A DNA stretch of 23,399 nt, from the NCBI GenBank assembly GCA_041687115.1, contig JAWLCP010000041.1, positions 1-23,399 of the forward strand. Direction: 5' to 3'. Source of the DNA: SKLM01 sp041687115. GTDB taxonomy: Bacteria > Chloroflexota > Anaerolineae > B4-G1. Below, piece by piece: positions 14,988-23,345 of the stretch. The notes beneath the pieces were generated by a model, which was given only the letters and a program-made list of their open reading frames with translations, had not been told where the DNA came from and searched no databases. A program made the position numbers and the translations under genes. The first letter of the stretch is position 1. Each line of letters starts with the position of its first letter.

Positions 14988-15051
14988 GCTCTGTCAGAGC
15001 CAGGACGAAGGGATGATCCCTTCTCCAGACACACTCTGGCGGTCTATTATA
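14988..15051 (-). promoter_or_regulatory. hisS -10 element and leader with three consecutive hairpins
   Basis: A perfect TATAAT lies at 15046-15051 on the minus strand. The -35 region (CTGGCG at 17-base spacing) is poor. Starting at the predicted transcript end near 15039, three small hairpins follow: 15025-15039 (CCAGA/TCTGG), 15007-15023 (GAAGGG/CCCTTC) and 14988-15000 (GCTCT/AGAGC). About 53 bases then separate the last hairpin from the hisS start. There is no T-box antiterminator sequence. The leader could regulate hisS by another mechanism or simply be structured. Confidence 0.4.
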
Positions 15052-15261
15052 GTCGGGCTGGCGGGACTCGCCAGTTTAGTGCTCCGATCAGGTCAAGGCG
15101 CAGTCAGCCCATTAGCCCTGACAACCGTCCAGATGCCCATCTGCCTCGCTAGGATCCACCGCAGGGCTCGCACTGCGGCAGTCGCCATCTCTGATGCCAC
15201 GCCGTGGGCCACGGGGCCTCGCGCAGGATTCGGTCCCCGTTGATGGCCGCGGGCCGCGTGA
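15052..15261. other. Intergenic region between hisS and efp, no gene seen
   Basis: This stretch lies between the divergent hisS and efp promoters. I see only two short stems, 15159-15178 (CCGCA/TGCGG) and 15202-15214 (CCGTG/CACGG). There is no RNA gene, repeat array or convincing small ORF. Confidence 0.5.
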
Positions 15262-15289
15262 TTGACGAAGCGCAAAGGGAAGGTATAAT
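15262..15289 (+). promoter_or_regulatory. Promoter of efp
   Basis: TTGACG (15262-15267), a 16-base spacer and a perfect TATAAT (15284-15289). The predicted start is near 15296, giving a 35-base leader before the efp ATG at 15331. It may also drive the downstream UPF0182 and later genes, because I see no other promoter between them. Confidence 0.75.
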
Positions 15290-15330
15290 CAATCCGCAAT
15301 TCGATTCCGGACAGCCACTTGGGGGAACGC

Positions 15331-15888
15331 ATGATCGACGTCAACGAGCTGCGAAAAGGTGTCACCTTCACCATGGACGGAGAGCTGTACCGTGTCATAG
15401 AGTACGAACACCATAAGCCTGGGCGGGGAAAAGCCTACATCCGTACCAAACTGCGGAATATCAACACCGGTGCAACGATTAAGCGTACGTTCATTTCCGG
15501 AGATAAGGTGGAGGATGTCTACGTTGAGCGGCGCGGGGTCCAGTATCACTACACCGACGGGGACCTCTACCATTTCATGGACACCCAGACGTACGAGCAA
15601 CTGGCAGCGCCTGAATCCGTCCTGGGTGAGGACGCGAATTACCTCATTGAGGGTATGGAACTGGTCGTCTCGGTCTACCAGGGAAGGGTGATCGATGTCG
15701 ATCTGCCCACCAAGGTCGATCTCGAAGTGGTTAAGTCCGAGGTCGCCGTCGCGGGCGACCGTGCAACCAGCGCGATGAAGACCGTGACCACTGAGACGGG
15801 ATTGGAGGTAGAGGTCCCACTCTTCGTCGAGGTGGGAGACGTAGTCCGCGTCGACACTCGCACTGGTGAGTACGTGACGCGAGTGTAG
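15331..15888 (+). CDS. efp: Elongation factor P
   Basis: EF-P relieves ribosomes stalled at polyproline stretches by entering the E site. The 185-residue length and three beta-barrel domains match the family, as does the C-terminal block around DRATSAMKTVTTETGLEVEVPLFV. The tip of the modification loop reads KPGRGKA (29-35), so the position that is Lys34 in E. coli (PGKG) is Arg32 here. In Pseudomonas, Arg at this place is rhamnosylated by EarP, and other bacteria use an unmodified or differently modified form. The ATG at 15331 follows a G-rich ribosome binding site (GGGGG). A TTG four codons upstream is less likely. The next gene starts 28 bases later. Confidence 0.95.
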   Translation: MIDVNELRKGVTFTMDGELYRVIEYEHHKPGRGKAYIRTKLRNINTGATIKRTFISGDKVEDVYVERRGVQYHYTDGDLYHFMDTQTYEQLAAPESVLGEDANYLIEGMELVVSVYQGRVIDVDLPTKVDLEVVKSEVAVAGDRATSAMKTVTTETGLEVEVPLFVEVGDVVRVDTRTGEYVTRV

Positions 15889-15916
15889 CCCCTGCATCCC
15901 TAGAGACGTTAGCTCT

Positions 15917-18622
15917 ATGAACCAAAGAGCGAGACGCATCCTTATTCTGGGAGCTGTCGCTCTCGGTGTCTTGGTCCTCCTTCCCATTCTCTCAGGGAGC
16001 GGGATCACCCTCTACACAGACTGGCTCTGGTTCGGCACACTCGGACAGCGGAGTACATTCACAAGGCGGTTGCTTTCACGCGGTCTGCTGTGGCTTGCCG
16101 GCGCTCTGCTTGCGTTGGCTTTCCTTGTGGTCAACTGGTTCTTCCTCCCCCGGCGTCTGCTCGGCCATCTTCGGCTTCATATCCGGGGTACGGGTGGTGC
16201 ATCCATCACGATCGGCGCGCGGCTCCTGACGCGTCTTCTCAGCCTCCTCGGGGTCCTGGTGGCCTTGACAATGGCGTCGGCAGCCGCCGGCCAATGGATG
16301 ACAGCCCTCAGGTTCATCCACCGGCGTCCCTTCGATCTGAACGATCCTATCTTCGGCTTCGATGTGAGCTTCTACGTCTTCGAGTTGCCCTTCTATCGCT
16401 TCCTCTTGAACTGGACGATGGGCTTGATTGCCGCTGCGCTAATTGGCAGCTTGCTCGTCTACCTCTTCGCTGGCCGTATCCGGCAGGTAGAGGCGGTTGG
16501 CCATCTCTCCGTGCTTGGTGCCCTTCTTCTCGTGGGGGTGGCGCTAGGGTATCAGCTACGACGGTGGGCGCTCCTTCAGTCCCCGTCCGGCGTTGTCCAC
16601 GGCGCAGGCTACACGGATGTGCACGCTCGCACGCCGCTGCTGTATGTGCTGACTGGCGTGGTGCTCGTCGGTGCCGTCGTGCTGGTGTTCAACATTTGGA
16701 TGCGCCGGTGGCGCCTCCTCATGGGTGTGGGGGGCGCATGGCTCCTTGTGAGCTTCGTCGGCCAGGTCTACCCAACGGTGATGCAGGGGTTTACGGTGGA
16801 GCCGAACGAGCTTGCACTGGAGCGGCCATTTATCGAGCACAACATCCGCTTCACCCGGCGTGCGTACGGACTTGATGACATCCAGGAGTTCGATTACAGG
16901 CTCACCGGCGAGCTCACATCTCAGACTCTGGACGATAACGCGGATACACTCCACAACGTGCGACTGTGGGACTGGAAGCCGTTGCGTGCGACGTACGAGC
17001 AGATCCAAGAGATCCGAACCTACTATGCTTTTGTCGACATCGACATCGACCGGTACATGCTTGACGGTCAACTCCGCCAGGTCAACCTGGCGGTGCGTGA
17101 GCTGGATATCGAGGAGATGCGTGAGGACGCGCGGACCTGGATCAACCAGCACTTGATCTACACCCACGGCTACGGGCTCTGCCTCAGTCCCGTCGCGGAG
17201 GTCAGCGACGAGGGTTTGCCCCGCCTGTTGGTGCGCAACATTCCACCGCAGAGTGACCACGCCGAACTTGAGATTACGCGACCTGAGATCTACTTCGGCG
17301 AGAGGACCACCAGTTACGTCATCGTCAACACCACCGAGGACGAGTTCGACTATCCGAGCGGCGATGAGAATGTCTACGCCCGCTACCAGGGTCCCGCTGG
17401 CGTCCCGGTCGGTGGTCCATTGCGCCGCGCGGCTTTTGCTCTCCGCTTCAACAGCTCGCCAATTCTTCTCTCCAGTGCCATTGGGCCGGACAGTCGTATT
17501 CTGTTCCGTCGCGCGCTCGCCGATCGTGTGGAGACGCTGGCACCTATGCTCTGGTTCGATCCCGACCCGTATCCCGTCATCGCCGATGGTCGGATCGTGT
17601 GGCTCCAAGATGCTTACACGTGGAGCAACCGCTTCCCCTATTCCCGACCCACCAGGGGACTCAACTACGTGCGTAACAGCGTCAAGGTCGCCATCGACGC
17701 CTATACCGGCGAGACGACGTTCTATGTCGTCGATCCGGATGACCCTCTGATCCAGACGTACCGCGCTATCTTCCCTGATCTATTCACCTCGGTCGATGAG
17801 ATGGACCCGGTGCTGCGCGATCACTGGCGCTACCCGGAGCAGCTCTTCCTGATCCAGGCCGATCTGTACGGCTCCTATCACATGGACGACCCACGTGTCT
17901 TCTACAATCAGGAGGACCTGTGGGGGGCGCCGATGGAGATTCGAGGGGCCGAGACGGTCGAGGTAGCGCCCTACTACGTCACAATGCGGCTGCCCGGTTC
18001 TGAGCGGCTGGAGTTCATGCTGATTCGACCGTATGTGCCCGCTGGGAAGCAGAATATGATCGCGTGGCTCTACGCCGACTCCGACGGCTCTGACTACGGA
18101 GATCTGGGCGTCTACAAGTTCTCCAAGGAGGGGCTGGTCTACGGTCCTATGCAGGTCGAGTCACGCCTCGATCAGGACCCGGTGATCTCGCAGCAGCTGG
18201 CCCTCTGGAATCAGCGCGGTTCTTCAGTCAACCGGGGCAACCTGATCGTCATTCCCATCAACGGATCGCTCCTCTACCTGGAGCCGCTGTATCTCCAGGC
18301 CGAGGCGAGTCGTCTCCCGGAGCTCAGGCGTGTGGTCGTCGCATACGAGAACCGCGTAGCCATGGGGGAGAGCTTGTCGGCGGCCCTGGAGCAGGTGCTT
18401 AGGAAGTCCCCCGTTGCACAAGAGCCTGGGCAGGCGCTGGACGCGGGAGAGGAGGCGGTGGAGGTCCTGCCGACCGATGTCCGGGAGTTGGCGCGCTCGG
18501 CCCGCGACCACTATGAGGCGGCTCAGCAGTGCCTCGAGAATGGCGATTGGGCCTGCTACGGCGAGGAGTTGAGAGCGATGGAGCGCGATCTGGACGCCCT
18601 GATCGAGGCGACGGAGAAGTGA
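15917..18622 (+). CDS. UPF0182 family large integral membrane protein
   Basis: This 901-residue protein belongs to the UPF0182 (PF03699) family, whose function is unknown. About seven hydrophobic segments occupy roughly residues 1-300. A long extracytoplasmic or cytoplasmic domain rich in aromatic and acidic residues follows, with family-like stretches such as LERPFIEHNIRFTRRAYGL, LWDWKPLRATYEQIQEIRTYY and FPYSRPTRGLNYVRNSVKV. The C-terminal ~80 residues are predicted helical and acidic (AARDHYEAAQQCLENGDW), as in other members. There is no catalytic motif that I can recognise. It starts 28 bases after efp, with no strong ribosome binding site and no intervening terminator, so cotranscription is likely. 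Its stop overlaps the start of the next gene (GTGA). Confidence 0.85.
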   Translation: MNQRARRILILGAVALGVLVLLPILSGSGITLYTDWLWFGTLGQRSTFTRRLLSRGLLWLAGALLALAFLVVNWFFLPRRLLGHLRLHIRGTGGASITIGARLLTRLLSLLGVLVALTMASAAAGQWMTALRFIHRRPFDLNDPIFGFDVSFYVFELPFYRFLLNWTMGLIAAALIGSLLVYLFAGRIRQVEAVGHLSVLGALLLVGVALGYQLRRWALLQSPSGVVHGAGYTDVHARTPLLYVLTGVVLVGAVVLVFNIWMRRWRLLMGVGGAWLLVSFVGQVYPTVMQGFTVEPNELALERPFIEHNIRFTRRAYGLDDIQEFDYRLTGELTSQTLDDNADTLHNVRLWDWKPLRATYEQIQEIRTYYAFVDIDIDRYMLDGQLRQVNLAVRELDIEEMREDARTWINQHLIYTHGYGLCLSPVAEVSDEGLPRLLVRNIPPQSDHAELEITRPEIYFGERTTSYVIVNTTEDEFDYPSGDENVYARYQGPAGVPVGGPLRRAAFALRFNSSPILLSSAIGPDSRILFRRALADRVETLAPMLWFDPDPYPVIADGRIVWLQDAYTWSNRFPYSRPTRGLNYVRNSVKVAIDAYTGETTFYVVDPDDPLIQTYRAIFPDLFTSVDEMDPVLRDHWRYPEQLFLIQADLYGSYHMDDPRVFYNQEDLWGAPMEIRGAETVEVAPYYVTMRLPGSERLEFMLIRPYVPAGKQNMIAWLYADSDGSDYGDLGVYKFSKEGLVYGPMQVESRLDQDPVISQQLALWNQRGSSVNRGNLIVIPINGSLLYLEPLYLQAEASRLPELRRVVVAYENRVAMGESLSAALEQVLRKSPVAQEPGQALDAGEEAVEVLPTDVRELARSARDHYEAAQQCLENGDWACYGEELRAMERDLDALIEATEK

Positions 18623-18993
18623 GGAATCCGGCACAGGCGATGCGCACCCCCGCTGGCACCCAGTGCCCTTACTATTACGAGGATTTCTACCGCGGTCGCT
18701 CCACCCAGGAGTGCCGCTTGATCGGGCGCAACCCAGGCTCTCGATCTTGGGAGCCCAAGCTGTGCGCCCGTTGCCCGGTGCCCGATATCTCGCGTGTCAA
18801 CGCTTGCCCCCATATGGTGCTCGAGGCGCGAGTGGTTCGACGCTGGTTCGGGTTGGTACATCGTGTGGAGGTATACGCCGTCTGCACGAAATACGAGGTT
18901 GAGGTGGATGACCCCTACGTCGGCTGCGGGCACTGTCATCCAGAGGCGATCCGGCTCTTCGAGGCGCAGGAGGGGAGACGGGGAGATGCATAA
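18619..18993 (+). CDS. Cys-rich small protein of unknown function
   Basis: A 124-residue protein (117 if it starts at the ATG at 18640) with eight Cys arranged as single C16 (CPYYYEDFYRGR), C32, a CxxC pair near 49-52 (LCARCP), C63 (NACPHM), C88 and a second CxxC near 101-104 (GCGHCH). This pattern suggests a metal site (zinc or Fe-S) but I do not recognise a named family. The GTG at 18619 overlaps the UPF0182 stop codon and has a GGAG site 4 bases before it, which favours translational coupling. The HAD gene begins inside its last codons (18986), so three genes are tightly linked. No signal peptide or membrane segment. Confidence 0.7.
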   Translation: MRNPAQAMRTPAGTQCPYYYEDFYRGRSTQECRLIGRNPGSRSWEPKLCARCPVPDISRVNACPHMVLEARVVRRWFGLVHRVEVYAVCTKYEVEVDDPYVGCGHCHPEAIRLFEAQEGRRGDA

Positions 18994-19729
18994 GGCCATC
19001 CTCTTCGATCTCGACAACACCCTGCTGGGCAACTCGATGGAGATCTTCCTCCCCGCCTACTTCCAGGCGCTTACCGGCTATCTGGATCACCTGATTCCTC
19101 CGGAGCGCCTGATCGATCAGCTGATGCGTGCCACCGGAGTGATGGACGCCGACCACAACAGGCGGGTTACGAACGAGGAGGCCTTCTCATCGGTATTCTA
19201 CCGGGCCTTGAAACCAGATCGAACGGTCCTAGAGCGGGCGTTTGACAGTTTCTACGTGGAGGAGTTCCCCAAGCTCCGGCCCCTGACGCGCAGCCGGCCC
19301 GAGGCCCGCCTGTTGGTGGAGTGGGCCCTCGAGCAAGACCAGCAGGTAGTTGTGGCTACCAATCCCCTGTTCCCCCGTGTCGCCGTCGAACAGCGACTGG
19401 CGTGGGCTGGGGTTCCTGTCGATGAGTTTGACTACGCGCTCGTGACCACTTACGAGAACATGCACGCGTCCAAGTCGCATCCTGCCTACTACCGGGAGAT
19501 CTTGGAGCGGCTGCATCGCAGCCCCGGCGAGTGTCTGATGGTGGGCGATAGCTGGGAGATGGACGTCCTCCCGGCTTCGTCTGTGGGGATGGACGTCTAC
19601 TGGGTGACCGAGGAAGATGAAGCGCCCTCGGACGAGATTCCGTTAGCTGGTCAGGGTACCCTGGCGGATCTGTGGGCGCTTGTTAAGTCACAGGCCGCGT
19701 TCCCAGCGAACCGCCGACAGTCTATGTGA
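18986..19729 (+). CDS. HAD-superfamily hydrolase (phosphatase-like)
   Basis: This 247-residue cytoplasmic protein has all four HAD motifs: DLDNTL with nucleophile D8 and acid/base D10, a Thr in VVVATNPL (motif II), a Lys in the ASKSHP region (motif III), and GDSWEMD (motif IV). A helical cap domain lies between motifs I and II, so it is a C1-type HAD. The substrate is unknown; phosphoglycolate-like or nucleotidase activities are common in the group. The ATG follows a GGAGACGGGGAG site and overlaps the end of the preceding Cys-rich gene by 8 bases, so the pair is cotranslated. The tail after residue 225 (PANRRQSM) is probably disordered. Confidence 0.85.
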   Translation: MHKAILFDLDNTLLGNSMEIFLPAYFQALTGYLDHLIPPERLIDQLMRATGVMDADHNRRVTNEEAFSSVFYRALKPDRTVLERAFDSFYVEEFPKLRPLTRSRPEARLLVEWALEQDQQVVVATNPLFPRVAVEQRLAWAGVPVDEFDYALVTTYENMHASKSHPAYYREILERLHRSPGECLMVGDSWEMDVLPASSVGMDVYWVTEEDEAPSDEIPLAGQGTLADLWALVKSQAAFPANRRQSM

Positions 19730-19769
19730 GACCAGGTGTAGCCTGTACAACGAGAATGAGGAGAACGCA

Positions 19770-20936
19770 ATGGCATCAAGCACCTTCACGGAGCAGCGGA
19801 CGGTAGAACGGCTCCGCCTGTCCCTCTCGCGCGTGATGCACGTCGAGGGTTATGAGATCGCGAAGCCGCCTGATGAGTTGATCATCTTCCGAGGTCGCAT
19901 AGTTGGTGATACAGGCGCTGCCTTCGATCGCATTTCAGAGGCCTTTGAAGAGCAGGGGTACACCGCTATGCTGCGGCAGGGCGATGAGGGCGGGCACCGG
20001 GTTCTTGCTGTTCGAGGTGTCCACGACAGTGAACCCTCGAACCCGTGGGTCAACGTCGCCTTGTTCCTCGCGACGCTGGCGACGGTGGTTTTCATCGGAG
20101 CCGCCTACGCGCTGCAGCACGCGGAGTTGGCTGAGGGAGTCGAGGTTTCTCTTGATCTTCCGACCATTCTTTCGCATCTGCACTGGGGGATTCCATTCGC
20201 GGCTACCCTGATGGGTATCCTCCTGGCCCACGAGCTGAGCCACTACTTCGTCGCGCGGCGGTACGGCTCCCCGGTCAGCTTGCCCTACTTCATCCCTATG
20301 CCCAACCTGCTGGGGACGATGGGTGCCGTCATCACGCAGAAAGCTCCCATGCGCGATCGAGAGACTCTCTTTGACATCGGGGTCGCTGGGCCCCTGGGGG
20401 GGCTGGTTGTGGCCATCCCGCTTCTGATCTTGGGGTTGTCCCTCTCTTCCGTCCAGCCGCCTCCGCCTCAACTGGATACCGCCCTGCAGGAGGGCAATTC
20501 CTTGCTCTACATGGGCCTCAAGTACCTCGTCTTCGGAGAGATCCTTCCGAGCAACGGGCGCGACGTCTGGATTCATCCCGTAGCGTTCGCGGGTTGGGCT
20601 GGACTGCTGGTCACCATGATCAACCTGATCCCGGTGGGACAGCTGGACGGGGGGCACGTCAGTTACGCCTTGCTGGGGCGCAAAGCATGGACACTTGGTC
20701 ACGTGCTCATCGCGGCGATGTTCGGGTGGGGTGGGTACCTTCTGCTCATGGGAAACGAGGCTGGGGGATTCTGGGCGCTGTGGGGTCTCATCAACTTGCT
20801 TGTGAATCGGAAGCATCCCCCACCGCTGGATGACGTCACCCCCGTCAGCCCGGGGCGCATCGCGCTTGGGGTGTTCATGCTGGTGATCTTCATTCTGACG
20901 TTCATGCCCTCACCACTGCGTGAGGTCAGCCTCTAG
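19770..20936 (+). CDS. Site-2 protease-type M50 membrane metalloprotease
   Basis: This 388-residue intramembrane zinc protease cleaves within or near membranes. HELSH (H154, E155, H158) is the zinc and catalytic motif, and the second-half motif NLIPVGQLDGGH with D293 supplies the third ligand. It has about six hydrophobic segments and an N-terminal cytosolic domain of ~90 residues (SRVMHVEGYEIAKP). That layout resembles bacterial and plant EGY-like proteases rather than PDZ-bearing RseP. The substrate is unknown. The ATG at 19770 has a GAGGAG site and is preferred to an upstream in-frame start that lies inside the HAD gene's coding frame. It is 40 bases after the HAD stop, probably in the same transcript. 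Confidence 0.88.
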   Translation: MASSTFTEQRTVERLRLSLSRVMHVEGYEIAKPPDELIIFRGRIVGDTGAAFDRISEAFEEQGYTAMLRQGDEGGHRVLAVRGVHDSEPSNPWVNVALFLATLATVVFIGAAYALQHAELAEGVEVSLDLPTILSHLHWGIPFAATLMGILLAHELSHYFVARRYGSPVSLPYFIPMPNLLGTMGAVITQKAPMRDRETLFDIGVAGPLGGLVVAIPLLILGLSLSSVQPPPPQLDTALQEGNSLLYMGLKYLVFGEILPSNGRDVWIHPVAFAGWAGLLVTMINLIPVGQLDGGHVSYALLGRKAWTLGHVLIAAMFGWGGYLLLMGNEAGGFWALWGLINLLVNRKHPPPLDDVTPVSPGRIALGVFMLVIFILTFMPSPLREVSL

Positions 20937-20997
20937 AGGAGCGCCTGGAGACGGCGTCAGTCCTTCTGCCTCTACCACGCAAGCGAGGAGCGTTCTC

Positions 20998-21456
20998 ATG
21001 ATCCATGGAGTCGAGACCAAGAACCTGGTGACCCACGCGGATGACCGCGGATTCTTCCGCGAGGTGATCCGGAACAGCGATCCGATTTTCCCCGAGGGCT
21101 TCGGTCAATGGAGCCACACCAAATCATATCAGGGCGTGGTTAAGGCCTGGCACGTTCATCAGAAGCAGACCGATTGGTGGTACTGCCCAGTTGGAACCAT
21201 CAAGGCTGCCCTTTATGATACACGGCCCAGCTCGCCGACGCACGGTGAGGTGCAGGAGCTGTTGATGGGTGAAGGTCAGCCGCCCATAGTGCTCAGGATC
21301 CCGCCGGGCGTGGCTCATGGATACCGCGTGCTGAGTGGGCCGGCTCACGTCTTCTATGTGGTCTCGCATGAGTACGACGGAACCGACGAAGGGCGCATCG
21401 CTCACGACGACCCAGAGATCGGCTACGATTGGACGTCGGGACCGGAGATCACCTGA
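20998..21456 (+). CDS. RmlC-like cupin (dTDP-4-dehydrorhamnose 3,5-epimerase related)
   Basis: A 152-residue cupin, shorter than typical RmlC (~180). RmlC epimerises dTDP-4-keto-sugars. The fold shows in DRGFFREVIRN, the central WHVHQKQTDWWYCPVGTIKAALYD and PPGVAHGYRVLSG. The HVHQ motif corresponds to the His of the family's LRGLHYQ active site, but the shortened C-terminus leaves substrate identity unclear. It could be a sugar epimerase or an unrelated cupin. The ATG at 20998 has a GAGGAG site 7 bases upstream. It follows the protease by 61 bases and ends in a convergent arrangement with the aldolase-like gene. There is no rhamnose pathway partner nearby. Confidence 0.72.
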   Translation: MIHGVETKNLVTHADDRGFFREVIRNSDPIFPEGFGQWSHTKSYQGVVKAWHVHQKQTDWWYCPVGTIKAALYDTRPSSPTHGEVQELLMGEGQPPIVLRIPPGVAHGYRVLSGPAHVFYVVSHEYDGTDEGRIAHDDPEIGYDWTSGPEIT

Positions 21457-21565
21457 CTCGATCGATCCGACAAACCTCGTGCAGTCGGCAGCAGAGCCGG
21501 CCCTGTCCCTCCGTTGCTATAGCCTGGTATCTAGACGGCGGTCGCCTGTCCCGCCCTGCCTCCAT

Positions 21566-22987
21566 CTAGTCGGCGAGTTCGGCGTCCACAGCGGTCTCAC
21601 CTCTGCTTACAAGGTCGCCCCGCTCTTTGTGGACCTCCGGGGCGTCGACGTGCGTGTCCACCAACCTCACCGTGTCAACGGCATCTAGCTGTTCGAACAG
21701 GAAGGCGAACTTCTCCTCTAGCGCCTCTCGGATCTCCTCGCGAACGCCCGGCTCGATGTCCCAGACCTCCTTCTTGAACGGTCCGAACGCCCGCTTCCGG
21801 TTGTCGTAGATGAACTGCTCCTCCGTCTGACCGTCCTTCCAGCGGTGGGCGTGTTCCTCCTTCAGGTAGTCGTAGATCTCTTCCCGCAGATCGGCGGGGA
21901 ACTCCGGGTGTTCATAGATGATGTTCTGGAAGCCGGTGGCCAGGTGAATCTCGAGACAACCCTCCGCCGGGAATCTGTGGAAGGCTTCCTCCGGCAGCGT
22001 GCTGGCTCCGTGCTGAACCGCCCCGCCCATGCCGTACTCCTCGCGGGCGATGTCCGACAACCGTCGCAAGACGTTGAAGTCGATCTTGACCTGGGCCAGC
22101 GAACCGTCCGGCAGCACCACACCGCCGTGAGACGTACCTGTCTGGATGCTGATCTTGCTCAGTCCCACCATTCCTTCCGGCAGCTGATCGTTGTACCCGT
22201 CCATAAAGGCGCGCAGTTCCTCGGGGGTGCTGTTCTTCCCCCCGACCTCGCCGATCTCGCCGCCGACTGAAATGGTGATGCCTTCTGGTTCCAACTCTCG
22301 TATCACCTTGGTGAACCGACCGCACAGCTCGAAATTCGTCCGCTGCTGCTCAGTCGTGGTCGGCTGGCTCAGATCGACCAGCGTCGAGGTATCAATATCG
22401 ATGTTATAGAACCCAGCCTCGATGCTCTGTTGGATCAGGCTCTCCAGAGCGTCCAGCTCGGTCTCGATTCGCTCCGTGTATTTGCCCGGATTGACCTGGA
22501 AGTGGTCACCCTGGATGAAGAGAGGGCCGCGGTAGCCCTCTCGGATCGCGGCGGCCAGCACCACGCTCGCGTACTCGGCCGGCGGCTGACCGGTGTAGCC
22601 CATCTCCGACCGTGCGATCTCGAAGATCATCGCCCCAACGTCGCGCGGCAGCGTGGCCTGGAACACAGCTCTCGCCATATCGTACGCCATTCCGCGCAGA
22701 TTCATCGCCGGGACCGTCCACTGCCCCTCCGTGTCGCCGCGGCCCCGCGCCAGGTACAGGGAGTTGATGCTTCCCGGCCGGATACCCAACTTCTGCCCCG
22801 TCTCCCAGATCAGCCAGCGAGCCAGGGCCTGTACCTCGTCATTGGCGAAGACCGCGTTGTATACGAGATCGTCCATCGCAGGTCCCTGCAGCCTTTCCTC
22901 ATCCCCGACTTCGACCCCGCCGTTCTCCAATCGGATGATCCCGCCCATGCTGTCCAATAGTTCTTCCGCGCTCTGGCAGATCGTCAT
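21566..22987 (-). CDS. Long class II fructose-bisphosphate aldolase-like protein
   Basis: This 473-residue protein has the class II (zinc) aldolase landmarks: QGDHFQ (159-164), NIDIDTS (195-201), GGEIGEVGGKNST (242-254), TGTSHGG (283-289) and QHGAST (325-330). H162, H287 and H326 could be the metal ligands. It is ~130 residues longer than the common 300-345-residue enzymes, with N-terminal and C-terminal extensions; the C-terminal end is Glu/Asp-rich. Its role is probably sugar-phosphate aldol chemistry in glycolysis or a related route, but specificity is open. I chose the ATG at 22987 (GGAGG site 5 bases away). The frame continues upstream for 10 residues without a family match. It is convergent with the RmlC-like gene. 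Confidence 0.82.
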   Translation of the reverse strand: MTICQSAEELLDSMGGIIRLENGGVEVGDEERLQGPAMDDLVYNAVFANDEVQALARWLIWETGQKLGIRPGSINSLYLARGRGDTEGQWTVPAMNLRGMAYDMARAVFQATLPRDVGAMIFEIARSEMGYTGQPPAEYASVVLAAAIREGYRGPLFIQGDHFQVNPGKYTERIETELDALESLIQQSIEAGFYNIDIDTSTLVDLSQPTTTEQQRTNFELCGRFTKVIRELEPEGITISVGGEIGEVGGKNSTPEELRAFMDGYNDQLPEGMVGLSKISIQTGTSHGGVVLPDGSLAQVKIDFNVLRRLSDIAREEYGMGGAVQHGASTLPEEAFHRFPAEGCLEIHLATGFQNIIYEHPEFPADLREEIYDYLKEEHAHRWKDGQTEEQFIYDNRKRAFGPFKKEVWDIEPGVREEIREALEEKFAFLFEQLDAVDTVRLVDTHVDAPEVHKERGDLVSRGETAVDAELAD

Positions 22988-23316
22988 CGTTCCCTCCGTT
23001 TGTTGTCTCAAAGCCAAGAGAATGCCCCATCACCCAATCCCCGTCCGTCTCAGACGAGGCGACCTGGGTCATGCCGGTCACTCTATCAGATAGCCCGGAG
23101 GAGAAACCGGGGACAATACCCCTCTCCGGAGTTGGCATCGTCAGTCATTGTACAGGGCAATCTACCCTATGGCAAGAGTGACAAGGCCCGAGGCCGCCAC
23201 TCTGTGCGCCAGTCAAGCGTCGGTCAGCCACCCCCCCGCCGGAGGGCCGTCGCGAGTCGCGGTTCGTCTCAAGCCCATCCAGAATCCCCGACACTGACCC
23301 TGCGCCCGCGCTGAAC
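22988..23316. other. Intergenic region upstream of the aldolase gene, no gene seen
   Basis: A hairpin at 23095-23129 (CCGGAG/CTCCGG with an inner GGGG/CCCC) and a CGTCT/AGACG palindrome at 23046-23056 could be terminator or operator elements. No convincing aldolase promoter, RNA gene or ORF was seen. Confidence 0.4.
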
Positions 23317-23345
23317 TTGACAAAGTGTGCCGGATGTGTAACAAT
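23317..23345 (+). promoter_or_regulatory. Promoter firing out of the right edge
   Basis: A perfect TTGACA (23317-23322), a 17-base spacer and AACAAT (23340-23345). A gene probably starts to the right of the window. The last 54 bases show no start codon with a ribosome binding site. Confidence 0.5.

Noticed and set aside
14935..15060. T-box riboswitch in front of hisS
   Set aside because: No antiterminator consensus (GGGTGGNACC-type) on the minus strand; only short hairpins.
19935..20816. 293-codon open frame antisense to the M50 protease
   Set aside because: Composition is a shadow of the transmembrane gene, with no hydrophobic or domain pattern.
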